Positions 1 through 7,289 of a stretch of 19,741 nt of DNA are shown piece after piece; position 1 is the stretch's first letter, and each line of letters opens with the position of its first letter. The notes beneath the pieces were generated by a model that saw only the letters and a program-made list of their open reading frames with translations, had not been told where the DNA came from and made no database searches. A program made the position numbers and the translations under genes. The DNA lies in NCBI GenBank assembly GCA_022360235.1, contig JAKSDE010000214.1, forward strand, positions 1-19,741, in the 5' to 3' direction. Source of the stretch: Cytophagales bacterium. GTDB taxonomy: Bacteria > Bacteroidota > Bacteroidia > Cytophagales > Amoebophilaceae.

Positions 1-28
1 TTATTAATACGTTGTGGTTTCCTAAATT

Positions 29-193
29 TTAAGCGACCTTATTTGCCAGGTTTTGAAGCAAAAGTAGGTATTTTCTTGCAATTTTTGCCCCCGTAATTTC
101 CTCATTTTTTTCCAAAAATAAGCCTAACTTCTCAACATTCAATGATTTTATTATTTGTGCAGGGTCGACTAAATATCTAGGTCGTGTTGACAT
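29..193 (-). pseudogene. 54-codon ORF, probable 3' remnant of an unknown gene
   Basis: Reading the minus strand from the ATG at 193-191 gives an uninterrupted 54-residue frame ending in TAA at 31-29. The product begins MSTRPRYLVDPAQ and has a charged, amphipathic, probably helical body (KLGLFLEKNEE, then ARKYLLLLQNLAN). The composition looks like real protein rather than a chance frame. The start codon and first residues are encoded by the end of the adjacent MITE-like element (terminal repeat 180-194), and an in-frame stop lies a few codons upstream inside that element. I infer that the element supplied a new start to the 3' end of an older gene. The family is not recognised. It could be a real small protein, but truncation by transposition is the simpler reading. 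Confidence 0.4.
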
Positions 194-322
194 TATTATA
201 AAGCCATACTAATATGGTTTCGATCGTGCCTAAACAAGAAAACTATAGCTTATCATATTGTGTAGTACACTCAATGCATACTTTCTTACTATAGAATAGC
301 ACTTTAAAATGTCAACACGACC
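180..322. mobile_element. 143-bp MITE-like element with perfect inverted ends, TA-flanked
   Basis: The 15-bp ends GGTCGTGTTGACATT (180-194) and their reverse complement (308-322) match perfectly; including the bordering CTA/TAG, the match is 18 bp (177-194 and 308-325). The dinucleotide TA lies directly outside both ends (178-179 and 323-324), as expected for TA-targeting elements of the IS630/Tc1-mariner type. There is no transposase inside. A non-autonomous miniature element mobilised in trans is inferred; the family is not established. Confidence 0.65.
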
Positions 323-341
323 TAGTTTTCTACAGCCTCTC
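321..341 (-). repeat. Insertion-sequence end fragment (CTGTAGAAAACTAGG type)
   Basis: Read on the minus strand this is GAGGCTGTAGAAAACTAGG. It is closely similar to the IS end at 11148-11166 (GAGACTGTTGCAAAACTAGG) and to the inverted ends at 10703-10718 and 10819-10833 (CTGTAGAAAAC). It abuts, and shares its CTAGG with, the right end of the 143-bp element, so the two seem nested. No transposase accompanies it. Confidence 0.5.
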
Positions 342-348
342 TTCACGC

Positions 349-373
349 CATTTTTCAAAGGCGGATCTATCTA
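349..373 (+). repeat. 25-bp repeat, inverted copy at 11093-11117
   Basis: This 25-bp stretch is exactly repeated as its reverse complement at 11093-11117, about 10.7 kb away. Both copies are near CTAGTTTT-type IS ends, so they are probably pieces of one dispersed mobile element. Nothing coding was seen here. Confidence 0.75.
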
Positions 374-386
374 TTTTTTGAGGGCC

Positions 387-411
387 GACGAACCAAGAAC
401 TAAAAACTAAA
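387..411 (-). repeat. Possible degenerate heptamer array next to the iscS stop
   Basis: The plus strand shows a period of seven: GAACCAA, GAACTAA, AAACTAA, then AATTCTA. These resemble the heptamers of the large arrays at 5925-6120 and 10595-10685 (CRGAACY on the opposite strand). It lies immediately downstream of the iscS stop codon (415-417). With only about three imperfect units, chance cannot be excluded. Confidence 0.3.
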
Positions 412-414
412 ATT

Positions 415-1560
415 CTAAACACCTACATGACAAAATGCTGCTAACTTTTCAACTGTATAATCAATCTCCTCTGCTGTATTGTGTTTACTAAAAGAGAAAC
501 GTATAGCATTTCTTTTAGGGTCTGTTTTTAAAGCAGCTAACACATGAGGGTACACATTACTACCACTCGTACAAGCACTCCCTGCCGAAGCAGAAATTTG
601 TTGAATGTCTAGATTAAACAACAACATATCATGGTCATCTGAAGGAGGAAAGCTTACGTTTAATACAGTATACAAACTTCTTTCAGGGTGCTCACTATCT
701 CCATTAAAAGCTATATCAGGGATATTTTCTTTCAATTGTTGAATCATTCTATCCTTCAAGCTTTGTATATAGGAACGATCTTTCTCCATAGCACGATAAC
801 CGATTTCTAATGCTTTACTAAGCCCTACAATACCATATACATTTTCTGTACCGCTTCGCATATTTTGCTCTTGGGCACCGCCATGAATAAATGGCTTGAT
901 CTTGACATCATTATTGATGTAAATAAAACCTACTCCCTTAGGGCCATGAAATTTGTGTGCTGAGCCTACCAAAAAGTGAACAGGCAAAGCTTGTAAATCA
1001 TGTTTAAAGTGGCTGATTGTCTGTACCGCATCAGAATGAAAAATAGCATCATATTTTTTACACAGCTCTCCGATGAGGACAATATCACTCAGGTTTCCAA
1101 TTTCGTTATTAGCTTGCATCAAGCTTACCAACGATCGACTATTTTTTTTCAGTAAATGCTCCAAGTGCTCATATCGAACATGTCCCTTTGCATCTAACGC
1201 TACTAAATGGAGTTGTATTTTCCCTTCTCTAGCGAGTTGTTCTAAAGGGTGAATAACAGCATGGTGCTCAATCGGCGAAGTAATTGCATGTTTGATGCCC
1301 AATGCTTCTACACTTCCCCGAAGTGCCATATTATTTCCTTCTGTACCACTACCTGTGAAAAAAATTTCTGCAGGGGCTGCATTCAGTAGTGTGGCTACTT
1401 TTTTGCGAGCATGCTCCACAGCTACTTTTGCCTCTCTTCCGTGACTATGGATAGAGGAAGGATTACCATAGTAGGTGGTCATGTAGGGCTTCATGGCCTC
1501 CAAAACTTCTTCATATAGCGGGGTGGTAGCAGCATTATCTAAGTAAACTCTCATACTCAT
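415..1560 (-). CDS. iscS: Cysteine desulfurase, IscS/NifS class
   Basis: This PLP-dependent enzyme takes sulfur from L-cysteine as an enzyme-bound persulfide, for Fe-S cluster assembly and possibly tRNA thiolation, in the cytosol. The 381-residue frame has the class-V aminotransferase layout: the cofactor-binding GSGTEGNN (70-77), the EHHA motif (98-101), HSDAVQ (175-180), the Schiff-base lysine K203 in GSAHKFHGPKG, and the catalytic cysteine C330 in SAGSACTSGS. Length fits the NifS/IscS group (about 380-400). The start at 1560 overlaps the stop of the upstream mutase gene by 4 bp (ATGA), so the two are very likely co-transcribed and translationally coupled; a second ATG two codons in is an alternative. 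No isc/suf scaffold genes are next to it, so the iscS versus nifS name is a family-level choice. Confidence 0.9.
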   Translation of the reverse strand: MSMRVYLDNAATTPLYEEVLEAMKPYMTTYYGNPSSIHSHGREAKVAVEHARKKVATLLNAAPAEIFFTGSGTEGNNMALRGSVEALGIKHAITSPIEHHAVIHPLEQLAREGKIQLHLVALDAKGHVRYEHLEHLLKKNSRSLVSLMQANNEIGNLSDIVLIGELCKKYDAIFHSDAVQTISHFKHDLQALPVHFLVGSAHKFHGPKGVGFIYINNDVKIKPFIHGGAQEQNMRSGTENVYGIVGLSKALEIGYRAMEKDRSYIQSLKDRMIQQLKENIPDIAFNGDSEHPERSLYTVLNVSFPPSDDHDMLLFNLDIQQISASAGSACTSGSNVYPHVLAALKTDPKRNAIRFSFSKHNTAEEIDYTVEKLAAFCHVGV

Positions 1561-2951
1561 AAAGCTTTTGTTGTAGTAATTTCATGAATTTCTTGAATCA
1601 TTTTATCTACTAAGTTAGCCGCCTTTGTGGCAGAATCAGCTTCTGCATAAATCCTAACCAGCGGTTCTGTATTAGATTTTCGTAAATGAATCCATCCCTT
1701 CTCAAGTATGATTTTTATTCCATCTTCTGTATTCATAGGATAGTGCGCATATTTACTTCTAATTTCATCTAAAATTAGTTTGCTATCAACTTCTGACGAT
1801 AGATAAAGCTTACTTTTGGTAATAAAATACGTCGGATAATCTGCTTTAAGTGCTGAAACTGTCTTTCTACTCCGTGCCAAATGCGATAGTAATAAGGCAA
1901 TCCCTACTAAGGCATCTCTTCCATAATGCAAAGCAGGATAGATGACTCCTCCGTTTCCTTCGCCTCCAATGACAGCGTTTGAGGCTTTCATAGCAGCTAC
2001 TACATTTACTTCACCCACCGCTGAAGCAGTATACTTACCTCCATATTTTTCTGTGATATCCTTTAATACGCTTGAGGAAGAAAGATTAGACACCGTGTTG
2101 CCAGGTATGTTACTAAGTACATAGTCAGCTACTGCCGCCAAGGTATATTCTTCGCCACAAGCATTTCCCTTTTCATCAATAATAGCCAACCGATCTACAT
2201 CAGGGTCAACAGCAATGCCAAGATCATACGCCCCCTTTTTAATTTCGTCAGCAAGTTCAGTAAGATGGCTAGGTAAGGGCTCTGGATCATGGGGAAATAG
2301 TCCTGTAGGCGCACAATACAGTTCTGTAATATGTTCAACCCCTAGGGCACGAAGTAACTTAGGGATTGCTATACCTCCGGTAGAGTTAACCGCATCAACA
2401 GCCACGCTAAACCGCTGTGTTTTGATCGCAGCTACATCTATTAAAGGAAGCTTTAGGATTTGCGCTATATGTCTTTCAATATAGTCCTCTTTATACGTAT
2501 AGTTTACTAAACACTTTATCTCTGAAAAGGGAAAGTTTTGCTTTTCTGCTAATGAAAAAACTTTGTTAGCTTCTTTAGCATTAATAGATTCTCCTTTTTC
2601 GTTGAGGAGCTTTAGCGCATTCCAAGCCATAGGGTTGTGGCTTGCTGTGATAACCATGCCTCCTCCTGCTTGCTCTTGTGGAACGGCTATGGCTACTGTT
2701 GGGGTAGTAGAAAGCCCCAAGTCGACTACTTCAATTCCTAGGCTTTGCAACGTAGCACTTACCAACTGGGTAATCATTTTACCCGATGGACGTGCATCTC
2801 GTCCTATAACAATCGTGTTGCTCCCTGGATGCATTAAAATCCACTGCCCAAACGCAGCTGTAAACTTAACTATATCTATGGGCGTTAACGCATTGCCTAC
2901 CTTACCTCCTATCGTACCTCTAATACCTGATATAGATTGAATAAGCGACAT
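1557..2951 (-). CDS. glmM: Phosphoglucosamine mutase-like phosphohexomutase
   Basis: This alpha-D-phosphohexomutase probably interconverts glucosamine-6-phosphate and glucosamine-1-phosphate for UDP-GlcNAc synthesis. All four family signatures are visible in the 464 residues: the phosphoserine loop TASHNP with S104, the Mg-binding DPDVDR loop (D249, D251, D253), the sugar-specificity loop GGEGNGG (329-335), and the phosphate-binding loop RKSNTEP (424-430). The GEGNGG form of loop 3 and the length suit GlmM-type enzymes of Bacteroidota, though a phosphomannomutase activity cannot be excluded from sequence alone. It is the first gene of a pair with the cysteine desulfurase (4-bp overlap). Upstream, a 113-bp gap separates it from polA and holds a possible -7 box at 3033-3040. 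Confidence 0.85.
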   Translation of the reverse strand: MSLIQSISGIRGTIGGKVGNALTPIDIVKFTAAFGQWILMHPGSNTIVIGRDARPSGKMITQLVSATLQSLGIEVVDLGLSTTPTVAIAVPQEQAGGGMVITASHNPMAWNALKLLNEKGESINAKEANKVFSLAEKQNFPFSEIKCLVNYTYKEDYIERHIAQILKLPLIDVAAIKTQRFSVAVDAVNSTGGIAIPKLLRALGVEHITELYCAPTGLFPHDPEPLPSHLTELADEIKKGAYDLGIAVDPDVDRLAIIDEKGNACGEEYTLAAVADYVLSNIPGNTVSNLSSSSVLKDITEKYGGKYTASAVGEVNVVAAMKASNAVIGGEGNGGVIYPALHYGRDALVGIALLLSHLARSRKTVSALKADYPTYFITKSKLYLSSEVDSKLILDEIRSKYAHYPMNTEDGIKIILEKGWIHLRKSNTEPLVRIYAEADSATKAANLVDKMIQEIHEITTTKAL

Positions 2952-3032
2952 TTTCTAAGGGTATACAGTAAAAGAAGATTGTAAAATGTGGCTACATTGA
3001 ATATACTTTATGCCCCCAAGGCACGGGCCTTA

Positions 3033-3040
3033 CAAAGATA
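3033..3040 (-). promoter_or_regulatory. Candidate Bacteroidota -7 box upstream of glmM
   Basis: The minus strand reads TATCTTTG, an exact match to TAnnTTTG. It lies about 80 bp before the glmM ATG. No convincing -33 TTG was found at the usual spacing, so this is only a candidate. Confidence 0.3.
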
Positions 3041-3064
3041 ACAAAATACATGGGAAGATAGCTA

Positions 3065-5875
3065 TTAATGAACTTCTAGCCAGTTTTCACCCATCCCTAT
3101 AGCTACTTTTACAGGTACTTTTATAGGAAGTGCCTCTTTCATGAATGTAGGCACTTTTTCTTTTAAAAGCTCCACTTCTGTTTTATATGTATCAAAGACC
3201 AGCTCATCATGCACTTGCATAATCATTTTTGACTGTAGCTTTTCTTTTTTCATCCATGTATGAATACGGATCATGGCTACTTTGATCATCTCAGCTGCAC
3301 TTCCTTGAATAGGTGAGTTGATTGCATTTCTCTCAGCAAACCCACGAACTGTAGCATTTCTAGAATTAATATCTCTTAAAAATCGTTTTCTACCTAGCAA
3401 GGTGGTTACATATTTTTTTTCTCTTGCTTCATGAATTACCTTGCCCATATACGCTTTGATGGCTGGAAATTCTTCAAAATAGGCATCGATAATCGCCGAG
3501 GCTTCTTTTCTAGGAATATTGAGTCGCTGGGAAAGTCCAAAAGCAGAGATGCCATAAATAATGCCAAAGTTAGCTGTCTTCGCCTTTCTTCTCATGTCTG
3601 TATCTACGGCTTCTAGTGGAACTTTAAATAGCTTACTAGCCGTCGTAGCATGAATATCTTTATCGGCTTTAAATGCTGCTATCATCGTCTTATCTTTTGC
3701 AAAAGAAGCCATGATACGAAGTTCTATTTGAGAATAGTCAGCCGAAAGGAGTACATAATCCTTGTCTCTAGGTACAAAAGCTTTCCGTATGGCCCTTCCC
3801 TTCTCCGTACGAATAGGAATATTTTGCAAATTGGGATGGGTAGAGCTGAGCCTTCCCGTGGCTGTTACAGCTTGATTGTAAGAAGTGTGAATCAGCCCGT
3901 CAATGGGACTAATCAACGCAGGTAGTGCATCTACGTAGGTAGATTTCAACTTTTGTAATTCACGATGTGCTATAATTTTAGTAACAATTTCATGCTCTCT
4001 AGCTAGCTTAGTGAGCACATCTTCGCCGGTAGCATACTGGCCTGTCTTAGTTTTGGGAGGTTTTTCAGCGAGCTTGAGTTTGTCAAAAAGAATAGTTCCT
4101 AACTGTTTAGGTGAAGCAATGTTAAACGTTTCACCTGCCAACTCATAAATCTCTTGCTCAAGCGTATTGCTTTCTTGGACCATGGCCTTAGACAGTTCTT
4201 TGAGTGTTGTAAGATCTATCTTAACGCCTGCACACTCCATAGAGGCAAGCACCTCCACAAGAGGTAGCTCTACGTCGTAGAACAGTTGCTCGAGTTGTTG
4301 TGCAAGAAGAGGGGCTAATTTTTGTTTTAGTTGAAGGGTAATATCTACGTCTTCACCTGCATACTCTTTTACTTTTTCGAGATCGACGTCTCTCATATTA
4401 CCTTGTGTACTTCCTCTTTTTCCTATGAGTGTTTCTATAGAAAGTGGACTGTAATGTAGGTAGTTTTCAGCCATTAAGTTCATATTATGGCGAGAATCAG
4501 GCGCCAGCAGATAATGGGCAAGCATTGTATCAAAAATAGTCCCATGCACCGTAACTCCGTATCTTTTCAAAACAATAATATCGTATTTGAGATTTTGCCC
4601 CACTTTACTGCTTCTCTCATTTTCAAAGAGCGTTCTAAGTTCTTGTACAATCACTTTTGTCTTCTCGTAGTCTTCGGGAACAGTCACATAATAGGCCTCC
4701 CCAGGATAGTAAGCAAAGGCAATGCCCAACAAGGATGCCTGGTGGGGGTCCAGTCCTGTAGTCTCTGTGTCAAAACAGAACGTATCTTGTAGCATTAAGT
4801 AGTTCATCAAACTTTTTCGCTGTTCAGCTGTACTGATTAGATGGTACTGGTGCTTTGTCGTATAAAGGGTCGCCAAGGAAGGAGTAGTAACTTCTTTTTT
4901 TGCTGTAGCTGACTTGGAGGAGTCAGGCGCCTCTGTCGATGCAAAAAGTGTGGTTTGAAAGGGCAAAGCTTCTTTACGGGTCGGAGCGCTTTCTGTTCCC
5001 CAGAGTCTTTTTGTTAAGGCACGAAACTCGAGTTCGCTAAAGATACTTTTAATTTTTTCTTCCTCAGGCCCTTCATAGCGGCTCTGCGCTAGATTAAATG
5101 CCAGGGGTACCTCTGTATGGATGGTAGCAAGTTCTTTAGACAAGATACCTTGTTGGCCATAGCTAGTCACATTTTCTTTAAGGCTACCGGTTAATTGGTC
5201 TGCATTGGCTACGAGGTTTTCTACTGAACCAAACCTTTGAATCAACTTTTTGGCTGTTTTTTCACCAATTTTAGGAATGCCAGGAATATTATCGACAGAA
5301 TCGCCCCACAATCCTAAGATATCTCTTATTTGAGCTACATTTTCTACTTCCCATTTTGCTAAGATTTCCTTTTTGCCAAGAATGGCTACGCTATTTCCCA
5401 TGAAAGCAGGTTTGTAGAGATAGATATGGTCACTGACAAGTTGGGCAAAGTCTTTATCAGTCGTCATCATATATACCTCAAATTCTTCTTGGGATGCTTG
5501 CTGTGCCAGTGTTCCGATAATATCATCCGCTTCATAACCATCTTTTTCTAGTACAGGTATACCAAAGGCTTTCACAATCTTTTTAACATAGGGAATCGCT
5601 ATAGTAATATCTTCGGGCTGGGCTTCTCGGTGTTCTTTGTAGGCCCTAAAAGCTTTATGTCTAAATGTAGGTGCACTCGTGTCAAAAGCAACAACAATAT
5701 GGGTAGGCTTTTCTTTATGAATAATCTCTACTAATGCGTTGGTAAAGCCCAGTGTAGCACCCGTATTAATGCCTTTCGTATTAATCCTAGGATTTTTACT
5801 AAAAGCAAAATGGGCTCGGTAAATTAAAGCCATGGCATCGAGTAAGAAGAGCTTTTTCTCACATTTATTCATCAT
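3065..5875 (-). CDS. polA: DNA polymerase I with both exonuclease domains
   Basis: Family A polymerase for Okazaki-fragment maturation and repair synthesis. The 936-residue product has three domains in order. Residues 1 to about 290 form the 5'-3' exonuclease/flap domain (FLLDAMALIYRAHFAF; acidic KDGYEADDIIGTLA; TTDKDFAQLV; GDSVDNIPGIPKIGEKTA). Residues about 345-530 form a 3'-5' proofreading domain with intact acidic residues (D369/E371 in FDTETTGL, N428 and D432 in GQNLKYD, Y505/D509 in YAGEDVD). Residues about 530-936 form the polymerase, with motif A SADYSQIELR (D713), the O-helix KTANFGIIYG, and motif C QVHDEL (D890, E891). Proofreading therefore appears active, unlike in some family members. 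The ATG at 5875 lies 3 bp after the hemH stop, so it follows hemH in one transcript; a second ATG is the next codon. Confidence 0.97.
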   Translation of the reverse strand: MMNKCEKKLFLLDAMALIYRAHFAFSKNPRINTKGINTGATLGFTNALVEIIHKEKPTHIVVAFDTSAPTFRHKAFRAYKEHREAQPEDITIAIPYVKKIVKAFGIPVLEKDGYEADDIIGTLAQQASQEEFEVYMMTTDKDFAQLVSDHIYLYKPAFMGNSVAILGKKEILAKWEVENVAQIRDILGLWGDSVDNIPGIPKIGEKTAKKLIQRFGSVENLVANADQLTGSLKENVTSYGQQGILSKELATIHTEVPLAFNLAQSRYEGPEEEKIKSIFSELEFRALTKRLWGTESAPTRKEALPFQTTLFASTEAPDSSKSATAKKEVTTPSLATLYTTKHQYHLISTAEQRKSLMNYLMLQDTFCFDTETTGLDPHQASLLGIAFAYYPGEAYYVTVPEDYEKTKVIVQELRTLFENERSSKVGQNLKYDIIVLKRYGVTVHGTIFDTMLAHYLLAPDSRHNMNLMAENYLHYSPLSIETLIGKRGSTQGNMRDVDLEKVKEYAGEDVDITLQLKQKLAPLLAQQLEQLFYDVELPLVEVLASMECAGVKIDLTTLKELSKAMVQESNTLEQEIYELAGETFNIASPKQLGTILFDKLKLAEKPPKTKTGQYATGEDVLTKLAREHEIVTKIIAHRELQKLKSTYVDALPALISPIDGLIHTSYNQAVTATGRLSSTHPNLQNIPIRTEKGRAIRKAFVPRDKDYVLLSADYSQIELRIMASFAKDKTMIAAFKADKDIHATTASKLFKVPLEAVDTDMRRKAKTANFGIIYGISAFGLSQRLNIPRKEASAIIDAYFEEFPAIKAYMGKVIHEAREKKYVTTLLGRKRFLRDINSRNATVRGFAERNAINSPIQGSAAEMIKVAMIRIHTWMKKEKLQSKMIMQVHDELVFDTYKTEVELLKEKVPTFMKEALPIKVPVKVAIGMGENWLEVH

Positions 5876-5878
5876 GGC

Positions 5879-7144
5879 TTAAAAGTAAACAACGAAGCGC
5901 AGTCGACAAAAGTTTTTAAAACTAGGTTCTGGGTTCCGAGTTCCGAGTTCTGGGTTCTGGGTTCCGAGTTCCGAGTTCTGGGTTCCGGGTTCCGAGTTCT
6001 GGGTTCCGGGTTCCGAGTTCTGGGTTCTGGGTTCCGAGTTCTGGGTTCCGGGTTCCGAGTTCCGAGTTCTGGGTTCCGAGTTCCGAGTTCCGAGTTCTGG
6101 GTTCCGGGTTCCGAGTTCTGGGTTTCTAACCAAATTTTTCAGACAGGCAATCCAAGTAGGAGAAGTGTTAAGGCTTTCTACCCACTGCCAGTAATTACCG
6201 CCTGCTTCTTTAAAAATAGTTTTAAACTCCTCACCTACTTCAATCGTAGTCTCTAGGCAGTCAGCCACAAAGGAAGGTGAAAAAATGAGTATATTCTTTT
6301 TTCCTTCATTGACTAACGCTTTTAGCAAATCATCAGTATAAGGCTTTAGCCAAGGGCTGTTTCCTAAGCGAGATTGAAAACTTACGGTATATGCTTCTTC
6401 TCGAATAGGTAAGGCTTCTGCTAATAACCGAGATGTTTGAAAGCATTGTGCTCGGTAGCAGAAATAGTTTTTATGCTGGTAAGTAGTACAGCATTGCTCA
6501 TTGAGTTGACAATAATTGTTACATGAACCCTTGCTGATTTGTCTTTCTGGTAAGCCATGGTAGCTAAATAGCACATGATCAAATTTTCGCTTGGCTAAAT
6601 ATTTTTTTCCTATCTCTGCCCATGCTTGAATGAATAGAGGTTCTTCGAGAAAATTACTTATAAAAGTAATGTTGGGGATGATAGGCCATTTTTTCACTAA
6701 CGCCATTATTTTGTCAATCACCGATCCTGTAGTAGCGGAAGCATACTGTGGAAAAAGTGGAATAACGATAATTTTTTTCAAGCATGCTTTTTCCATTTCT
6801 TTCAATACACTAGGTATACTAGGATTTTGATAGCGCATCGCAATTGCTACCCAATAGTCTTCTCCTAATTCTTTTTGTAATAATGCCGCCACTTGCTTAC
6901 CATAGACGAGCAAAGGAGACGCTTCTTTTTCCCATAGCTTTTTGTATATCTTAGCAGATTGAGGCGCTCTGAAAGGGGTAATGATGAGATTTACTAGCAA
7001 CAATCTTAAGAGAAAAGGGATGTCAATCACACGTTTATCCATTAAAAATTCTCGGAGGTATCTACGTACATCTTTAGTAGCAGGGCTCGTGGGTGTGCCT
7101 AAATTAACCAATAGTATGCCTGTTGTGGGCTGTTTGGGTTGCAT
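5879..7144 (-). CDS. hemH: Ferrochelatase with a heptapeptide-repeat C-terminal extension
   Basis: This enzyme inserts Fe2+ into a porphyrin in the last step of heme synthesis. The N-terminal LLVNLGTP, the catalytic histidine H196 in SYHGLPER, and FVADCLETTIE with E298 identify the family. The chelatase body ends near residue 340, the usual length for bacterial HemH. After it comes a 66-residue tail of about nine heptapeptides, N-(S/P)-E-(P/L)-(G/R)-T-(Q/R), encoded by the 7-bp tandem array at 5925-6120, then a 15-residue end PSFKNFCRLRFVVYF. This tail is not part of the family and is probably the result of repeat insertion. A cysteine-rich stretch (208-234: C208, C212, C218, C219, C229, C234) follows the active-site loop; some Bacteroidota ferrochelatases carry cysteines here, but I cannot show metal binding. 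The stop lies 3 bp before polA. Confidence 0.93.
   Translation of the reverse strand: MQPKQPTTGILLVNLGTPTSPATKDVRRYLREFLMDKRVIDIPFLLRLLLVNLIITPFRAPQSAKIYKKLWEKEASPLLVYGKQVAALLQKELGEDYWVAIAMRYQNPSIPSVLKEMEKACLKKIIVIPLFPQYASATTGSVIDKIMALVKKWPIIPNITFISNFLEEPLFIQAWAEIGKKYLAKRKFDHVLFSYHGLPERQISKGSCNNYCQLNEQCCTTYQHKNYFCYRAQCFQTSRLLAEALPIREEAYTVSFQSRLGNSPWLKPYTDDLLKALVNEGKKNILIFSPSFVADCLETTIEVGEEFKTIFKEAGGNYWQWVESLNTSPTWIACLKNLVRNPELGTRNPELGTRNSEPRTRNSEPGTQNSEPRTQNSEPGTQNSEPGTQNSELGTQNPELGTRNPEPSFKNFCRLRFVVYF
5925..6120. repeat. 28-unit heptanucleotide tandem array inside hemH
   Basis: Twenty-eight consecutive perfect units fit RGTTCYG (plus strand), with variation only at positions 1 (A/G) and 6 (C/T); a partial unit continues to 6125. 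On the coding strand no phase contains a stop, so the array is translated in hemH as heptapeptides (residues about 342-407). The total of 196 bp is not a multiple of 3, so the array shifts the frame of everything after it. The same motif recurs at 10595-10685 and 16814-16820. Confidence 0.97.
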
Positions 7145-7173
7145 TATTAGAAAGTAAACTATCGCCTACCCTT

Positions 7174-7181
7174 CAAAAATA
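7174..7181 (-). promoter_or_regulatory. Candidate -7 box for hemH-polA
   Basis: The minus strand reads TATTTTTG, an exact match to the Bacteroidota -7 consensus TAnnTTTG, 29 bp before the hemH ATG. A matching -33 TTG was not seen. The spacing to the gene is plausible for a promoter. Confidence 0.35.
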
Positions 7182-7289
7182 GCTATAAAATAACCCCCCA
7201 CTAGAAGTTGATCCATGCCTCTCAAGATTTATCTAGCTTATTTTTAAGAGATAAGCGAGTGCGCTCGTAAACTCCTTCTCCCTATTTTT

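Noticed and set aside
3018..3031. AAGGC-ACGG-GCCTT hairpin as the polA terminator
   Set aside because: The stem is only 5 bp and no T tract follows on the minus strand.
5925..6120. CRISPR array
   Set aside because: The period is 7 bp with no spacers; this is a simple tandem repeat.
7240..7275. CGAG-TGCG-CTCG hairpin as the clpC terminator
   Set aside because: The stem is only 4 bp and no T tract follows on the minus strand.
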